A DNA stretch of 43,236 bases from assembly GCA_016185275.1 (NCBI GenBank), contig JACPNX010000004.1:1543-44778 (forward strand), in the 5' to 3' direction. Below, piece by piece: positions 42,366 through 43,236 of this stretch. Positions within the stretch are counted from its first letter, which is position 1. Each line of letters starts with the position of its first letter. Origin of the DNA: Actinomycetota bacterium. GTDB lineage: Bacteria > Actinomycetota > Acidimicrobiia > Acidimicrobiales > Iamiaceae. The notes beneath the pieces were generated by a model that had not been told where the DNA came from, did not search any database, and worked only from the letters and a program-made list of their open reading frames with translations. Both the position numbers and the translations under genes were made by a program.

Positions 42366-43236
42366 CCCGTGCCGAGCGCCTCGAGCGCCCGGGGCACGAG
42401 CCAGCGGGCCACGAGTGGGGCGTCGGCGCCTCGAAAGTGCAGACCGTCCTCACGAACGGGTGTCCCTCCAATGGAGGACAAGCAGCGGCGGCCGGGATCG
42501 GGGCATAGCAACTTGTTGATGTCGACGGCGGTTGTGCCCGGCACCGCCGCAGCGACGGATTCGCCCACTCGATTTACGCAGGAGACTCGCTGATCTGCGT
42601 CAGGACCCCACAGCCTCGTCGCCGGTCGAGGAACGGTCACGATCACGACGCGAGGGCCAGCGGCCCGAAGCGCGCTGACTCGTGCCTGCAAGGCAGAACG
42701 GTACGCCTTGTCGACCGGCGCGTCACAAGCACGAAGCCAGCGGCCCTTGACTTCCACCTCGTTCACGGGTGGACGGCCGAACATGATGATGACGAGCTTC
42801 GGCGCAAGTGTACGCGCCCTCGCCGCCCAGTCATCCGGGCATGGCACGTCGAACGTCTCGCGCGTCGACGGGTCTCGCACGGGTCCCACCCACTTCAGCG
42901 GATTGCAGCCGATCCGCGCGGCGTTGGCCACCGCCACGGTCAGCTCTTCGCCAACTTGTGCGATACCCCCGGCAAGCGAGCTGGCCACTGAATCCCCCAC
43001 AACCAAGATACGGATGACGCGGGGAGCCTTCGAACCTGTGTATGTGTCGGCTTGGACGGCCACGGTGTTGGAATCAACCACCGACTCGGCGCCGACGGTG
43101 GCGCCGATGATGGCGATGGAGACGACGATGGCCGAGGCGGGGATGGCGAACCACATGCCGCGGTGCTTGAGGGCGCCGCGCCGGATCGGCTGCTCCACCA
43201 CGATGTACGACAACACGGCCACCGCGATGCTGACCA
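42362..43236 (-). CDS. Acyltransferase-SGNH protein, C-terminal part (cut by the window)
   Basis: Only the C-terminal 290 residues lie in the window; the gene continues past 43236. The visible part begins with the end of an acyltransferase 3 domain (AVLSYIVVEQPIRRGALKH), has a further helix (WFAIPASAIVVSIAIIGATVG), a linker, and a SGNH domain with ILVVGDSVASSLAGG (GDS) and REDGLHFRGADA (DGLH). Such proteins move an acyl group across the membrane and attach it to a surface glycan. It is the intact relative of the remnant at 39100-39427. It is translationally coupled to the alpha/beta hydrolase. Confidence 0.85.
   Translation of the reverse strand, partial: VSIAVAVLSYIVVEQPIRRGALKHRGMWFAIPASAIVVSIAIIGATVGAESVVDSNTVAVQADTYTGSKAPRVIRILVVGDSVASSLAGGIAQVGEELTVAVANAARIGCNPLKWVGPVRDPSTRETFDVPCPDDWAARARTLAPKLVIIMFGRPPVNEVEVKGRWLRACDAPVDKAYRSALQARVSALRAAGPRVVIVTVPRPATRLWGPDADQRVSCVNRVGESVAAAVPGTTAVDINKLLCPDPGRRCLSSIGGTPVREDGLHFRGADAPLVARWLVPRALEALGTG

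Overview
The window is about 43 kb of very GC-rich DNA with strong G/C at third codon positions, GTG/TTG starts and many TAnnnT -10 boxes 6-8 nt before a start codon (leaderless-type genes). Together with DUF3367/AftD-like arabinofuranosyltransferase-type proteins, an LPXTG protein, a one-polypeptide cytochrome b SdhC, a K+-independent H+-pyrophosphatase and DUF4214 proteins this suggests a high-GC actinobacterium, most likely class Acidimicrobiia. That assignment is inference. I see no rRNA, tRNA, CRISPR array or insertion sequence.

Region 1 (1-13.7 kb) is mostly housekeeping: sdhCAB, two divergent lipoproteins with a 14-bp inverted repeat between them, a DEAD-box helicase fused to a cold-shock domain, H+-pyrophosphatase (hppA) preceded by two perfect hairpins, a DesVI-like methyltransferase and a RidA protein diverging from a symmetric -10 element, a DedA protein, a small membrane protein and an LPXTG/Ig-like surface protein.

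Region 2 (13.7-24.2 kb) looks like surface-glycan assembly: a GT-C-like membrane protein, a GT4-methyltransferase fusion, a sulfotransferase-like protein, and a coupled reverse-strand operon (lipocalin-like protein, OafA-type acyltransferase, AftD-like protein) joined by two GTGA overlaps. Region 3 (24.4-26.8 kb) holds an SCP2-like protein, an Fpg/Nei glycosylase and malate dehydrogenase. Region 4 (26.9-36.5 kb) returns to glycan functions: a 40-codon leaderless ORF coupled to an FkbM methyltransferase, a single-pass membrane protein, a GT2, a second AftD-like protein, a Wzx/MATE-like flippase, a sulfotransferase and a methyltransferase. Assembly, export and decoration with sulfate, methyl and acyl groups are all represented.

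Region 5 (36.2-43.2 kb) is a rearranged mosaic. The last third of the methyltransferase gene (182 bp, 180 identical) recurs 3,173 bp downstream, fused in frame to an acyltransferase-SGNH protein that lacks its N-terminus. Between the copies lie a secreted RTX/DUF4214 protein and decayed pieces of two other acyltransferases, a TAP-like hydrolase and a ParA ATPase. An alpha/beta hydrolase and a further acyltransferase-SGNH gene, cut by the window edge, follow. This mosaic is the most unusual part of the window; it may be a diversification hotspot for glycan-modifying genes, or partly an assembly artefact.
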